A DNA stretch of 64,000 bases from Tetrahymena thermophila SB210 (lineage: Eukaryota; Ciliophora; Oligohymenophorea; Hymenostomatida; Tetrahymenidae), in assembly GCF_000189635.1 (NCBI RefSeq), contig NW_002476539.1, positions 66,236-130,235 on the forward strand. The letters run 5' to 3'. Both the position numbers and the translations under genes were made by a program. The first letter of the stretch is position 1; each line of letters starts with the position of its first letter. Below the pieces are notes generated by a model, which did no database searches, was not told where the DNA came from, and saw nothing but the letters and a program-made list of their open reading frames with translations. Below, piece by piece: positions 52,001 to 64,000 of the stretch.

Positions 52001-52563
52001 TTTTTTTGTGAAGTAAAGATGCTTATTTCTTTATTCTTTAAATTTTTGAAAAAATAGATTTTATTTGACCCAAAATCTTAAAGCACAATTTTGATATTAA
52101 ATAAAATTATCATCTAAAAAATAATTTTAGCCTTTACATTTTGAATTTACTAGTAATAAATACTTTCTTACAAGCTTCTAAACATTTCCTTGATTTTAAT
52201 TAAATTTTTATTTTCTTTTAGAACGTTTACATGCACCAATGTTTGTAATTTATTTAAAATATTAACTGTTTTTTAATCAGTTAATTTACTTTTAAAGTAT
52301 TTTTTATATTTTTTAATCTTTTTAATTGATAGATAGATTTTTTGGATTGTTAGTTAATACTTTATAACTTAAATGAGGGTTTGTAAACTTATTACATAAA
52401 TTTACTTCGCTTGATTGATTTTAACATTTTGTGCTTGAAAAGAATTGTAAATTTTCAAAATCAAAGTGTAAAATAATTCTATCAATTTTAAAAATTTGAT
52501 TAGAAAATAGAGATAGATAAAATAAATAAAAAATGTGCCTCTCTCTATCAAAATTAAATTCTC
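49081..52563. other. 3.5 kb without a supported gene
   Basis: AT-rich. Short frames exist on both strands but none with convincing composition. Ends at the 3' end of the reverse-strand hydrolase gene. Confidence 0.5.
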
Positions 52564-55393
52564 TCAATTAAGTATAAAATTATTGTTTTTCTTACATGGA
52601 GAAGTATTTCTGTCTGGTGTATTAGCAAGATTATTTTTATTATCTAAATGCTGGTTAGGCGTGTTGCCCGAAATTATGGAGTTTGTGTGGAAGAACAAAT
52701 TTTGCTACAATCTTTCATTTTAACTAAAATTTTACATGTTTTAGATATTAGGAGAGGGAAATCTGTTGGAATTAGCTTAGTTGTTTTGTTGCACACCGCT
52801 GTTGTGTATTTATGAATATTCTGGGGGTAAATAAAAACCACTCAGACCTATATTTTGGTTAACATTTTCTTAATCTAATTTATCTATTTTACTATTGAAT
52901 TGAGTGTCCTCTTCTTCTTTTATATCTTAATTTTTATTTATATGGTGTTGAATTATGCTTCCATTATTAATTATTTGTAAGCCATTATTGCTGCCTATGT
53001 TATTATTGGAATTTATAGCATTGTTTGTGTTGTTATTGTTGTAGCGTTGGAAGTTAATCAAAATGTTGTTTGAGTCAAAGTTGTATTATGATTTTGGTTT
53101 AGGACTTTGCTCAACTCCTTCAGTATTCAAATTAACCTGGGCATTTGGCATATTTACGCTATAAACTTTAGATTCCTCACTCATAACTCCTTCTTATTCT
53201 TATTGCTCTAACTTAGATTCTTCTTTCATAAATGTTTCTTCGTTTTAATTTTTCATTTGCTAAATATGTCTAAAGTTAGAAAATTGGATTTAACTTTTTT
53301 AATTCTTGTTATTTCTGTCAACAGATTTTTCTTGACTGTTATTTCCATCTTCATTTATTTAAATAATGCTGTTGCTGCCTTACTAAATAGTATTTTGAAC
53401 CATAGAAAGAGGATAAACATTGTTATTATTATTGTTGTAATTGTGGTTGATAGTTTTTATATTGCTGAAACTGCTATTTTCCTTACCGATTTTAAGTTAA
53501 TTTCCATTATCAAGTTGCAATTCAGAGGGATTCATTTTATAAAACGAATCTAGCTTAAATTTGGTGTTATTTTAATTATGAAAATCATATTAAGTCGTAT
53601 CATTTTGTATTGAGGGCTCTGGCACTATGCTTTTTGGTGAGAATCTCTCTTTATGAAATTTAGGTGGCTGAGCGTTGAGTGAAATATGATTGAGAATATT
53701 ATTATTATTATTGTAATTATTATTTGTTGGATTTATTTTTATTTATTCTGACTTTTGCATCGAATTCATTTCTCCTTCATCTTCTTCTTGAACTTCTTCT
53801 TTTTCAACATTTTTGCTTTGTAATTATCCAGTCGAGATATACTTTGTCCTATTTTATAAGCTAACTGCTGTTGCATTTTAATTATTTGAATCTGATTTGC
53901 CTAGATTATCTTCTTTTTGTGAAGGATTGGAAATGCTATTGCCATTTATTTATTTTGTAGAAGGGTTATTTTACATTGAGACTACTGAATTAGGCGCTGC
54001 AACAGGAGCTATTGAAACAACATTTTTTTGAATGCCATTTTAATTAGGGTTTGACTGGGCTTCTGTTTTGTTAAAATTAGGAAGCTGAGGAACCAATTTA
54101 AATACATTAAATTACTTTTTTGCATACTCATCAAAAAAACCGTTGTAAAAGAATTTAGTAATTTCTTGGTTAATTTCCTTTGGGCGACGAGAATTATGCG
54201 TGCCTTCAAACATCAATAAACGCTTAGGTCCTCTGTATAAATTATAAAGCTTTTGCGAATGGGAAGGACTAATTAATGTGTCAGCCTTTGCAACTAAAAA
54301 GAGAGCACATGGCTTGCTTTTTTAATTTTAAACAGCTTTTAAAGCGTCACAATCATCTAAATCAAAGTTGGCCAAGTTTTTTATTTTTCTTCGAATGTAT
54401 TGATATGCCCAATTCAAAATAAACTTTGGAACCTTATATTAGTTCGTAGCAATTTCTTCACAAAGCTATTTAATAGATAGAAAGCTGCTGTCTATAACTA
54501 TAAATCTAATTGATAAATCTTCATTCAAAGAAGTCATTAGTGTCGTAGCAGCTCCCATCGATCTTCCCCACAAACCAAACTCAGTAATTGGTTTCCATTT
54601 TTTAACATGTTCCATTACTTATTTAGCATCATACTTTTCGTAATACCCAAGCGAAATAAATTCACCTTCACTAATACCACATCCAGAAAAATCCATAAGG
54701 ACCAGTGAAATCCCATAAGGCAGCAAATATTAAACTAAAACTATTCCTTCATTTCTGCTGGATGAATTTCCGTGCAAATATAATACACACGGATGTGGTT
54801 TTCCTGATAATGAAATGGGCTCAAAGTAAGAGCACTCTAAATTGAATCCGCGTGAGTTTTTCACTTTAAAATCCTCTCTCTTAACTATGACAGTCTTATC
54901 TAAAACAAATGAGACAGGTCCTTTATATATTTAAGTTAAATTTTATTTAATTGCTATAAAAACTGAAAATAAGTTTTAACATTTCTACTTTCAGAAATCT
55001 AATTTATTCATATCGCTAAATGAATGAAGTAAATAGCATTAAAATATTTCTTAATCTCAATAAAAAACAAGTTTTGCTTCTAATTTAATCTGAAAAATAA
55101 AATATTTCTTTAATTTTTGCCTTGATATTACCTAGTTATTGTGGCTTGTAATTAATTCTATTGGGTGGACGAATAAGGGCTCTCCATAATTGCTCAATAT
55201 ATCCTGGTTGCTTTTGCTTTTTAACTTATTTTGTATCTTTTTCTAACTCCTTTGGGTTTGGCTAACCATTAGCTGACTGGCATGCTGCTTTATTTGGTGC
55301 TTAATTCTATTACTAAACTAAAGATATTCCTTTTTATGGTTCATTCAGAACAGATGTAGGCCCACTTTCCTATTTTAAGGCACTTGGTAACAT
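52564..55393 (-). CDS. alpha/beta hydrolase with long Asn/Gln-rich C-terminal tail, 872 aa
   Basis: Two reverse-strand exons (55393-55132 and 54920-52564) with a 211-bp GT...AG intron. Residues ~90-350 are an alpha/beta hydrolase of the serine-peptidase/ABHD type: oxyanion-hole strand PCVLYLHGNSSS, nucleophile elbow GRSMGA (Ser208), acid ADTLISPSHS (Asp301) and base EGTHNS (His329). This places it among cytosolic or membrane-associated ester/thioester hydrolases; substrate not deducible. The first 87 residues are Gln/Pro/Lys-rich and contain EQLWRALIRPPNRI, a motif typical of this family's N-terminus. The last ~500 residues are low-complexity, rich in Asn, Gln and Ser with Asn runs, probably disordered. 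The G+C and codon pattern are those of a solid gene. It is divergent from the USP gene 768 bp away. Confidence 0.88.
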
Positions 55394-56161
55394 CTATCTA
55401 TCTATCTATTTTCTTAAATAGAATTGATTAAAAACAAACTATTTGTAATCTGAACTATTCTATCTATAAATTTAATTATTTACTTTTGTTTTAAAATATT
55501 CAAAAATTATAATAATTATTAATTAGTTAATAATTCATTGATTCAATCAATGAATCAATATTGTTTCTAAAAATGAGTTTTCTGTTTATAAATTTTAATG
55601 GATTTTTATTAAACAGCAAATTTTATGACTTATCTATCTGTTTATAAAAAACTAACATTTATTTATTATTTTTAATTGAAAAACAATAACAAATTATAAT
55701 TGTTGATAGCACTTACTGGTTATTTCAAAACAAAAAACAATGTTTCTTATTAATTTTTAGATATTAACAAAATAAAATATTTTTTTATAGTTAAAAATTT
55801 TCCTTAAATCTTAAATTTTTAAATAATTTTTTAAATTTGCAAAAAATATTTTTGATTTAAACTAAAAAAAGTTTGTTAAAAATGTTTAACAAATAAAATA
55901 ATATTTTAAAAATAAATTTATAGAAAATTTTTAGATATTATATTTTAATATTTAAAAATATAATAAAATATTAAATAATCATTTTCATTTATTGTATTTT
56001 AAGAAGAAACACCTTTAAATTATTTCCATATTAAGATATCTTGCGAATTTGGTATAGATGAAAATTATTAATCATTTACTTTTAGTAAATTGCAAATTAG
56101 TTAAATTAACTTAGTTATTAAGTAAGAAAAAAAAGTAGCATAATCAAGAAACCAAATTATC
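55394..56161. promoter_or_regulatory. divergent intergenic region (two promoters)
   Basis: The 768 bp between the start codons of the reverse-strand hydrolase and the forward-strand deubiquitinase must contain both promoters. It is very AT-rich, begins with a CTAT/GATA tetranucleotide run next to the hydrolase start (about 55393-55410), and contains an inverted ATTGATTCAATCAATGAATCAAT-type palindrome near 55540-55560. No conserved box is identifiable by eye. Confidence 0.5.
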
Positions 56162-59100
56162 ATGAGTGTCTGTACTCATATCAACAAGGTAATTAAAATT
56201 AGATATATCTTTTAAGCTATTAAAGCATTTAGGTATTGTAAGAATGCTTAAAATTTTGATAAAGATCCATTTTTTGCCATATATTTCATATTTTTATTTA
56301 TTCTAATAAATTTAGTTAAAAGTAGAAAAGATTGCCAATTTGGCAAACAATGTTAAAAAAATTGACTTTTGTCAATCTAACATTCATAGCAACAAAACTT
56401 TAAATGTGAAACAATCTAGTGATATTTGGATTTGCTTAGATTGTGGCAATTAAGCATGTTCAAAATACTCAGAAAGTGCATGTGCACAAAAACACTGTGT
56501 AGAGTAGAAGCATAGATTAGCAATTGGAGTAAAGAAATTACTCATATTTTGTTTTGAGTGCGATAATGATTTACAATCTATATTGGATGAATTAGAAGTA
56601 GATAATGTATCCAATAACAATACCAAAAAGCTAGAAACATTCGTAGATAAAGTGAAGCAAATTTTCTTTAAATTGTAGCAAACAACTAATAAATCAAGCA
56701 ATATCTCAGCTAACAATAGTAGCTAACAAACTGTAAAGATTGTAGACTAAAAATAACAAAACAATGCCTTAAATCAACCTTAAAAATTAGAAAAAATACC
56801 TAATTGCATTTTTGGACTTTAGAACATAGGGAATACATGCTTTTTCAACTCAGTCATTCAAGTATACGGTTTTTTTTAATAAATTTGAAAAGGAGATCTG
56901 TTGATCCATTAGTCCATAAAATATGTATAATAAATTCTTTTTCTACCTAATAGCGATAAGAATTTTAATAAAAATTTTGATATAGAAGAATTGATTCTAA
57001 AGATATTATTAAACAAACATTTGAGATGCTTTAATTTAATTCTAAATAAATTTGATAAATAACAACAATTATTAATATAATAGTGTCTAAATGGAACAGA
57101 ATTAATCATATAAAATTACATAGACTCTATTGAGTATGATTTCGATTAATAAATAGATGTTTGGGAAGAGATAAACAACGAAGAAAAAGAATAAACTTCA
57201 GTCTAAGAAAAGAAAGACGAAGATGATGGATGGAATTGTGGTATGTCATTATTTTCAATAACATATAATATTTTTAATCTTTTTATAATAGAAGCAATAC
57301 AAAATTAAACATTTAAATAATTTATTTTACATTAAAAATATTTCAAAAATGCTTAAAATTATTTAATTATTTATTTTGCTTAAATAGAAATAAGATCTAA
57401 ACACCATTTTTAAGTTTATTTTATTATTTAATAAAATTATAACAAATTTTTCATAAAAAAACTATTTTTGTAAATTTTAAACGGCTAATAATATTTTCTT
57501 CTTATTAAAATATTAACAATCTTATAAAATAATATAATTTAATAATAAAGTATGCTTTATTTTTTTTATTCAAAAGAAAATTAATAAATTTCAAATTAAA
57601 ATTAAAACACTCTTTTTTAATAAATTAAAATAGTTTTTTTTATTTTTTTACAGACCTAATTTAAGAATTTATTTTAATGAAATAGTTAAAAAGAAAGATG
57701 TGAAGAAGATTACTGTCATAGATAATAGTAAATACACATAAATACCTGCTAAAAAAATAAATTAGCTTTTCAAAAAATTACTTGTAGAAGCTAGGTTAAC
57801 TAAAAATCACATATTTAATCCATAAAGTATGTATAATGCTATTTCTTAATAGTTTTCTAGATTCAAAACATTTGAGCAATAAGATGCTCACGATCTTTTA
57901 AGATGTTTACTCGATAGTTTAATTGTTGGAGAAGAAAAGTGGCAAAATGTTAAAAAGAGTATTGAGAAAAAAATAGGAAAATAGAAAAATACAATAACTG
58001 AAAATATATTTGGTGGATATTTGGCTAATTATCGTAAGCAATATAAATAAATTTAACATAAATTACTTAAAATATTTTTGATTAGTTAAATGTTTAGAGT
58101 GCAATCATGTCAGTAGAACTTTTGATTTTTGCTTAGATTTAGCTCTTCCAATTGTTTCTAAGAAAAGCTAATAAGCACAATAAAAAAAGATAGTTGCTCC
58201 TCTTGATATTCTTGGTATTGAAGAAGAAAAAAAAGAAAATAATGTTTAGTCAGCCACTTAAAATCAGATTGCAAAATAAAATGAGGAATCAAAGTAACAG
58301 AACCAAGAAAAACCTATTGAGAAATAATAAATTTATCAGGTTATAGATAGTAAAGAACTCACTGGTTCAAAAGTTCCATATTTTTCTTAGGAAACTCCTT
58401 AGTATATGTGGGAACCATTAGAATATACCTCTAAAATTCAAGAGAACAATTCTCAAATTAGAAAATTGGAGAATCTTCTTGATGAATTCTTTGGATTTGA
58501 AGTTTTAAACAAAACAAACAACTACTATAAATGTGAAAAATGCGGCTAGTCCTGTATATAATATTTATATATAAATATATTCTTGTTTAAAAATTATTTT
58601 TCAATTTATTTTTATTTATTCAATTTTAGCCAAAGCAATGAAGAAATTTTACCTATATGAAACCCCTTAAGTTCTCACATTAGTCTTAAAGAGATTTGTC
58701 TAAACTGGAAACAACAGATTTGAAAAGATCAATTTTCATGTTGATATTCCAGAATTTATAAATGTTGATCCATATACACTTATTAAAAGTAAAAATTTAA
58801 TCTAAGCAAGCTAACTTTTATTTTTTATTTACTTATTTATTTATTTATTTATTTATTTTTAGGCACTAGTAATTAGTAATTAAATGAAGAAAATACTAAG
58901 AAATTTAGAAAAAACATTAATTATGAGCTATATGGTACTGTTTGCCATTAGGGCTCTCTAACTTAAGGTCATTATGTATCTTATGTCAAACATTTTGCAA
59001 AGTAATAAATTGAATCTCTTTTTAAAAAATATTTATAAATTATTAAAAATTAAAAGTGGAGAACCTCATTGGTTCTATTATAGCGATGAAGAGTATCATG

Positions 59101-59171
59101 AAACAAATTGGAATAATGTGAAAGGATGCTAAGCATATATACTTTTTTATAAAAAAATATCATCTAGCTGA
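56162..59171 (+). CDS. ubiquitin-specific protease, USP16/USP45-like, with N-terminal ZnF-UBP
   Basis: Eight exons (56162-56188, 56316-56861, 56913-57240, 57686-58033, 58086-58553, 58630-58788, 58863-59001, 59057-59171) join in frame to 709 residues. N-terminal zinc finger of ubiquitin-protease type: Cys4/His6, Cys49, Cys52, Cys57, His69, His75, Cys88, Cys91. The peptidase C19 domain follows: Cys box GLQNIGNTCFFNSVIQ with Cys184, the QQDAHDLL block, a zinc pair ending LKCLECNHVSRTFDF plus YKCEKCG, VLTLVLKRF, and His box YGTVCHQGSLTQGHYVSYVKH (His662) with third-residue block WFYYSD (Asp682). It should cleave ubiquitin from proteins, USP16 relatives acting on histone H2A. The first exon codes only nine residues; the 445-bp third intron is the least certain junction (acceptor AATAG ending 57685). 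The intron before exon 7 ends in a TTTA repeat. Confidence 0.9.
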
Positions 59172-59806
59172 AATTAAATAAATAAATTATATTTAGTTAA
59201 ATTAAATGTTGCAATTTATTTATTTATATTTATATCATTAATAATAAGCTTTAAAAAATTAATATCCTCCTAACAAATTTTTTATCTCAAAATTTTAAAA
59301 AATTTTAAATTATCATTTATTCGGTATTCGGTATACTTTTAAAAAGTGATATTCGGTCTGACCCTATTATTAATACATAAAAATTAAATAAATATTTATT
59401 AAATATTGAAATGTATTTATTTAATTACAAAAAAAACTATTTAGAAATAACATTTTCCTATAATTCTTAATGCTGATATTTCTAATTATTCTGATTAATT
59501 CATTCTTCACCAAATATGTGTGTTCTTTGATTTTATGATTTATTGTGTAAGAAAAATAAATTTTTTATTACTATTTAGTATTATAATATGGTTATTATAA
59601 ACAAGCTATTACTTTTAGATAAGTAAGTAAGAATGTTACTAAGATTTATGGTTTCTAAATTTATTTTATATGATTAATTCAAATCATTTATTAGTTAGTT
59701 ATTTAGTTAATTATATATATATATATGTTTATATTAATATTTAGTTAAAATAAGGCATATACATTAACATTAAATTTTAGTTTTTTTTTTAATATAAAAA
59801 ATAAAA
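59172..59806. other. intergenic, no gene seen
   Basis: AT-rich spacer with a short TA repeat (about 59712-59726). Promoter of the first Cys-rich gene expected here. Confidence 0.55.
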
Positions 59807-60436
59807 ATGATTAAAATGAGTTTCTAGATTAAAGCAAGTTTAATAAGAAATATTATCATAATGCTCATAATTTGTAAAGTGAATTGTTTCTCATATTTAG
59901 ATTTTTTAAACTGTTTCAATGAAAATTGCTTTGAATTTGAGTAAAGATGCAAATAGGATATTAGCTGTAATATTTAATGGATTTAATTTCAATTATGTAC
60001 AAATAAATCATAAACTATCAAAAAATTTTAAAATTGCTAAAAATAATACATAAAAACTTCTGAAGATGATAGCATTTTATTTTAACTAAATAATTGCTTC
60101 TAAATTTGCTAAGGCAATAGCTTATATAAATGCAATAAATATTTACTAGAATACTAATACTGTAACTAAAATTTTGATTGTGCTAATCAATATTTAAAAG
60201 TATATGAAGGAAATTTGTAAGTCTGCATGAAATAAAATGTTTCTACTTGCCAGCTTCAAGAATATCAAAAGCTAAAATGCTATAATTCTCAAATGTTTGA
60301 TTGCATAAACTAGTCATCAAATCTATAAACAAAACCAAATTAACTTTATAATTGTATTTTAGAAAACAGTTTAAATAATATAATAATACTTTCAGTATAA
60401 TTTCTTTCACTTCTACTATTATTTGTGCTTTGTTGA
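59807..60436 (+). CDS. small secreted or anchored Cys-rich protein, 209 aa (family C, copy 1)
   Basis: ATG 59807 to TGA 60434-60436, one exon. An N-terminal hydrophobic signal segment (RNIIIMLIICKVNCF) is followed by a Cys-rich domain starting LDFLNCFNENCFEFEQRC and a second block with CFQICQGN and CNQNFDCANQY, then a C-terminal hydrophobic tail (SVQFLSLLLLFVLC). This layout suits a cell-surface protein held by a GPI anchor or a single C-terminal helix. The spacing C-x4-C-x3-[EQ]-x2-C recurs in the two genes downstream (61374 and 62380), so this is a tandem family. I do not recognise it as a known antigen or enzyme family; function unknown. Confidence 0.78.
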
Positions 60437-61373
60437 ACTCAATAAATTAAGAAATTATAAAAATAAATTTGATTTTTTCAATTAATTTCTAAATGACTGA
60501 CAAAAGATTTTCAAAATAGCTACAAACAAAAACAAATTGATTCACTTAACAAATTATTATTATTGAATAAACTTTTTTATTAAAAATAGTAAATTGATTT
60601 TTAATTTGAGTGGTGAAATATTTGCATTTATTATTCTTTTCTTTAATTGAAAAAATTAACATTTATTAATTTAATGTCCTTCATAGCATTACTATATATA
60701 AAAATTTAAAAATGTGTATACATTCACACATGCAAGAAAGAATATTTCATATTTAACTAGTAAAACAATTATACAAATCTTTTCTATCAACATAATTTTT
60801 TATTAACTGTTAATAGAAAATTAATGCCCAATAATAATGTATTTATTTGTTTTAATTTTTAACATTTCAAGTATACAAAGAACTATTTTTGTTTAATTTT
60901 GGAAAACAAACTAATAATTTTAAAAATGTTCTTTACTTCTTTCTAATAGCATTTATTTCAATATTTCTTATAGACTTCAGAAATATTTTTGATGATTATA
61001 TTTAAAATCATTAAATCATACTTTGAATTGAAATTAATTAGATTTATTTATTTATGCGTTCTATTAATTAATTATTTTTAGATGAATACTCAGCCAAAAA
61101 AAAAAATAAATATATACAAACGGAGTGATGGTTTAAGCAAGTTGAAAATATTTGTTTACATTAATTTATAAATAATTGCTATTTAGGTTTTCTGATTATT
61201 TTATCTTTTTGAAATTCATGATAGATTGAGTGAGATATTAGTTTTTAAGATGTTTAACTAAAATACTTATTTTGCTAAAATCAAATCATTTGTTTTTATA
61301 ATTAATATATTGCTAGAAATAAGAGTATGTATTAAAGACTAATAGAAACTTAAAAATCGTTTAAAAATAAAGA
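60437..61373. other. intergenic, no gene seen
   Basis: AT-rich spacer between tandem copies. No supportable feature; the promoter of the second copy is expected near its 3' end. Confidence 0.55.
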
Positions 61374-61985
61374 ATGAAAAATTTTGGAATTTTGCTAACA
61401 AGTATTTTGTTTTTAGTTTTTATAAAGGCATAAAACACTTATATAGAATTTTTACTTTGCTATAATATGTCATGTTATTAATTTGAGCAAAATTGTGTAA
61501 AAGATCCTGTTTGCTCAATATTATGGAATTAATTTTAAAAATGTTAAAAAAGATCTAGATATAATTATCAAAGCATATAATGTATGGATTTGTATATTTA
61601 GAGTTATAAAAACACTAATACTGGTTATTTAATTGAAAGTTTACACGGATGTTACAATGATTGCAATGGGGCAAACTTGTTTGTTTGTAATTCTGAAATT
61701 GAAAATTTTGAGAATTGTTAATCTTCAGCAAGTTGTTATGAATAATAATTGGCTGAATTTGAGAAAGATATGTAAGAATGCATAATAGCTGATAAAGATT
61801 TGTGTAAACATTATTAAAATGCCAATTAGTGTCACATATTTAAATCCTATAGATGCATATAATAAAAATCCTACATATCACCTGTGGTTTAATATTATGC
61901 TGGTTGTAGATTGAATTCAAATTTTTCTATGCTTCTTGCTGCTAAAGCTATTTTAATATTAGTAATTACTCTATTTGTTATGTGA
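61374..61985 (+). CDS. small secreted or anchored Cys-rich protein, 203 aa (family C, copy 2)
   Basis: ATG 61374 to TGA 61983-61985, one exon. Signal peptide MKNFGILLTSILFLVFIKAQ, mature part beginning NTYIEFLLCYNMSCYQFEQNC, then CSILWNQFQKCQ, GCYNDCNGANLFVC and SSASCYEQQLAEFEKDMQEC. The last ~18 residues are hydrophobic (AKAILILVITLFVM), consistent with a GPI-anchor signal or a membrane tail. Closest in pattern to the neighbour at 62380 (shared CYxSCxQ[FL]EQxC, WNQFxxCQ and CYxxCNGxN), and to 59807. Same strand, ~0.4-0.9 kb spacing. Function unknown; extracellular disulfide-rich role inferred. Confidence 0.8.
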
Positions 61986-62379
61986 ATAAGAAATTAATTA
62001 ATCAAAATCATAAATCTTAATTTCATATATCTTTTTAACTTATAAAAAACAAACAGCTTAGAAATATACTAGAAAATATTTTTTTTAATTTCTTTATCAT
62101 TAAAATTAATTTCAAGTATATTTGTATGCAAAAATTATTTATTTATGAATGATTTTTCAGATTATCTAAGTCCCTTTTTAAACTGGAAATGTAGGGTATA
62201 TAAACATTAAATTGATATATAAAATAAATAAACACGCTTTTTTTAGTTCTACTTTATATTTTTTTCTTTTTATATATCAAATAAATGTAATGATTTACTA
62301 TCGTTAATTAAAACTTGTTATATAAAATTTGCATTAATAATAATTAATTAATTAATTAGTTCTCTATTTATAAAGAAAA

Positions 62380-62982
62380 ATGCAAATTTGGAGGATTTTA
62401 ATCTTATCTTATTACACTTTTTTTTAGTAAATTCATGGCTCAACATATTCAGAGTATCTAACATGTTACTATGAATCATGTATTTAACTAGAATAGTAAT
62501 GCTTAAACAATAATTAGTGTTAAGCAGTATGGAATTAGTTTAAGAGATGCTAAAATAAACTCTATTTCGTTGATCCAATCTAACAATGTGTTAAATAATA
62601 TAAAAATGCAGAAGAATAAAATAAAATAACTTCAGATTTATTCAAGTGTTATGATAGTTGCAATGGATTAAATACTGGTATATGCAATATTTAGAAGATG
62701 GATTACGAAAATTGCTAATTAGATAATTTATGCTATCAGAAAGACTTAGTTTACTTTGAAAAGTAGATGTAGTCTTGTTTAAAATAAAATTTAAAAGATT
62801 GCGAAAAAAAAAATGATATCATTTGCATTTAAAAAGAAACAAACAGATGTATGATAATAAATTCAAAGTACTCTAATCATTTAAGTAATTTAATGAGTTG
62901 TAAACTGCTTTATCTTTTAAAATCAACTAATATTCAAGCTTTCTATTCATTATGTCTTTTATTACTTTTATATTTACTATGA
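62380..62982 (+). CDS. small secreted or anchored Cys-rich protein, 200 aa (family C, copy 3)
   Basis: ATG 62380 to TGA 62980-62982, one exon. I chose this ATG because it adds a hydrophobic signal peptide (MQIWRILILSYYTFF) directly before the conserved domain. That domain starts YSEYLTCYYESCIQLEQQC and continues with CQAVWNQFKRCQ, CYDSCNGLNTGIC and NCQLDNLCYQKDL, the same spacing as the copies at 61374 and 59807. The C-terminal end is hydrophobic (FYSLCLLLLLYLL), again like a GPI-anchor signal. Third member of the tandem array. Function unknown. Confidence 0.8.
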
Positions 62983-64000
62983 AACTTAATTTACATAAAT
63001 TTCTAACAAGTCGGATTCATTTAATTTTTTGTAAATAAAACAAACAATATATAATTAATATAAACCCCATACTTTCATACATACACAAAAAAAATAATTT
63101 AAACAATTTTTTTTTTTGATATAAATATCTTTTAAAAATTTTTGTATTTTTTATCACTGATTGTAAATACAAAATAGAAATATTTACATAAAATAAATAA
63201 AAATTTATTGTAATATATTTTAATGAAATAGCTTGAAAGTTATTATTAATTATACTAAAACAGTATAATTTTTACTTTTTTTAATGCTAAATATTTATTT
63301 TTAATAATTTTACCTAATCTTTTATAAATTGAATTTGATTATTTTAAATTTAATATAAAATCCACATATATCTTATACATTTTAATTCATCAAATCAATC
63401 TAATTTAATTTATTACTTTATCTAAAGTCATATAAATAAAATTCTTTTTTAACATTTAAATATGTTTTAAGCAAAATATAACTTCAATTCAGTAAGAGTA
63501 ATTTAGTAAAACTGTTTTACAATTTTTTCAGTTTTATGGTTAATAATTTAAAATATTTACAAAATTTTATGCTATATAGTTTCATTCATTTATTAAAAGC
63601 TAAACAAGTTCCTCTTTTTTACCAAAGGTTATTATATTTCTATTTTTTTCTAATAAGGCAGCTTACTTTTCTCTTAAATTTTGCTCCACTAAAGTAGTAC
63701 TATGTTTCTTTTATCCAGCACATATGTCAACAGATTTATTTAAGTATTTTTGATTCTAATTTTTATAAATAAAATTCAATAAAATTAAATTAGAAATCTA
63801 AATAAAATGATTTGTTTATTAAATGTTTATTTTGGATTAAAAGAATCCATAAATAAATAAATAGTTTTGAAATAAAAGAATAAATCTGATTGTTTGAAAA
63901 ACTTATCAGATTTCTAAAATACTTTTTAAATTTGAAATGCTAAACTTAAATCTTATTAAATAAATTTACATTTAGGTATTTAGGTGCTGCTGCTGTATTA
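62983..64000. other. right-edge spacer, possible exon beginning near the end
   Basis: Mostly AT-rich. A short coding-like rise at about 63600-63730 and another at 63977-64000 (TTTAG followed by GTGCTGCTGCTG, which could be an intron acceptor and the start of an exon) suggest a gene continuing beyond the window; strand and frame cannot be settled. Confidence 0.35.

Noticed and set aside
53257-53553. Plus-strand 98-aa hydrophobic frame
   Set aside because: Antisense of the Asn-rich tail of the hydrolase; Asn codons read backwards give Ile/Val/Leu.
57654-57685. Acceptor TTTTTACAG (ending 57653) for the third intron of the deubiquitinase
   Set aside because: It is the better-looking splice site but gives the wrong phase and an immediate TGA; the AATAG ending at 57685 keeps the frame.

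Overview
The window reads as macronuclear DNA of a Tetrahymena-like ciliate. It is roughly 80% A+T. Long open frames appear only when TAA and TAG are read as glutamine and TGA as the sole stop. Introns are mostly short (about 50-80 bp), very AT-rich and GT...AG. There is one 100-N assembly gap at 25313-25412. All gene models here were read by hand with that code; ORFs called with the standard code in this window are mostly fragments or shadows.

Layout. 1-18.2 kb is dominated by membrane proteins: a 5'-partial multipass protein (2-1681), a large signal-peptide/Cys-rich/multipass protein (2641-6222), and two relatives of the first (14523-16061 and 16801-18213). These three share a C-terminal domain ending in a Leu-[YF]-Asp-Leu-Tyr motif; the middle copy carries one in-frame TGA. 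A small reverse-strand gene (7711-8388) and an unresolved or degenerate coding region (11194-12370) lie between. 22-31 kb holds a pseudokinase-TPR protein (22056-24164), a reverse-strand Fe(II)/2-oxoglutarate dioxygenase with a C-terminal zinc-binding domain (25948-26958), and a PRXL2/SelU-type thioredoxin-fold protein with an in-frame TGA at the first redox position (29634-30474), most simply read as selenocysteine. 32-45 kb is gene-poor: one hypothetical gene (32639-33196) and two reverse-strand paralogues of unknown function (35525-36622 and 43948-45054). 45-52.5 kb shows no convincing gene. 52.5-63 kb contains an alpha/beta hydrolase with a long Asn/Gln-rich tail (52564-55393, reverse), a divergent eight-exon USP16/45-like deubiquitinase (56162-59171), and a tandem array of three small secreted or membrane-anchored Cys-rich proteins (59807-62982).

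How genes relate. Most neighbours look functionally independent, as is usual for ciliates; the visible organisation is local duplication (three multipass proteins, two reverse-strand paralogues, three Cys-rich proteins). The most notable theme is UGA: this genome uses it as its only stop, yet one gene needs it read as selenocysteine, and another shows a single TGA inside an otherwise conserved frame.
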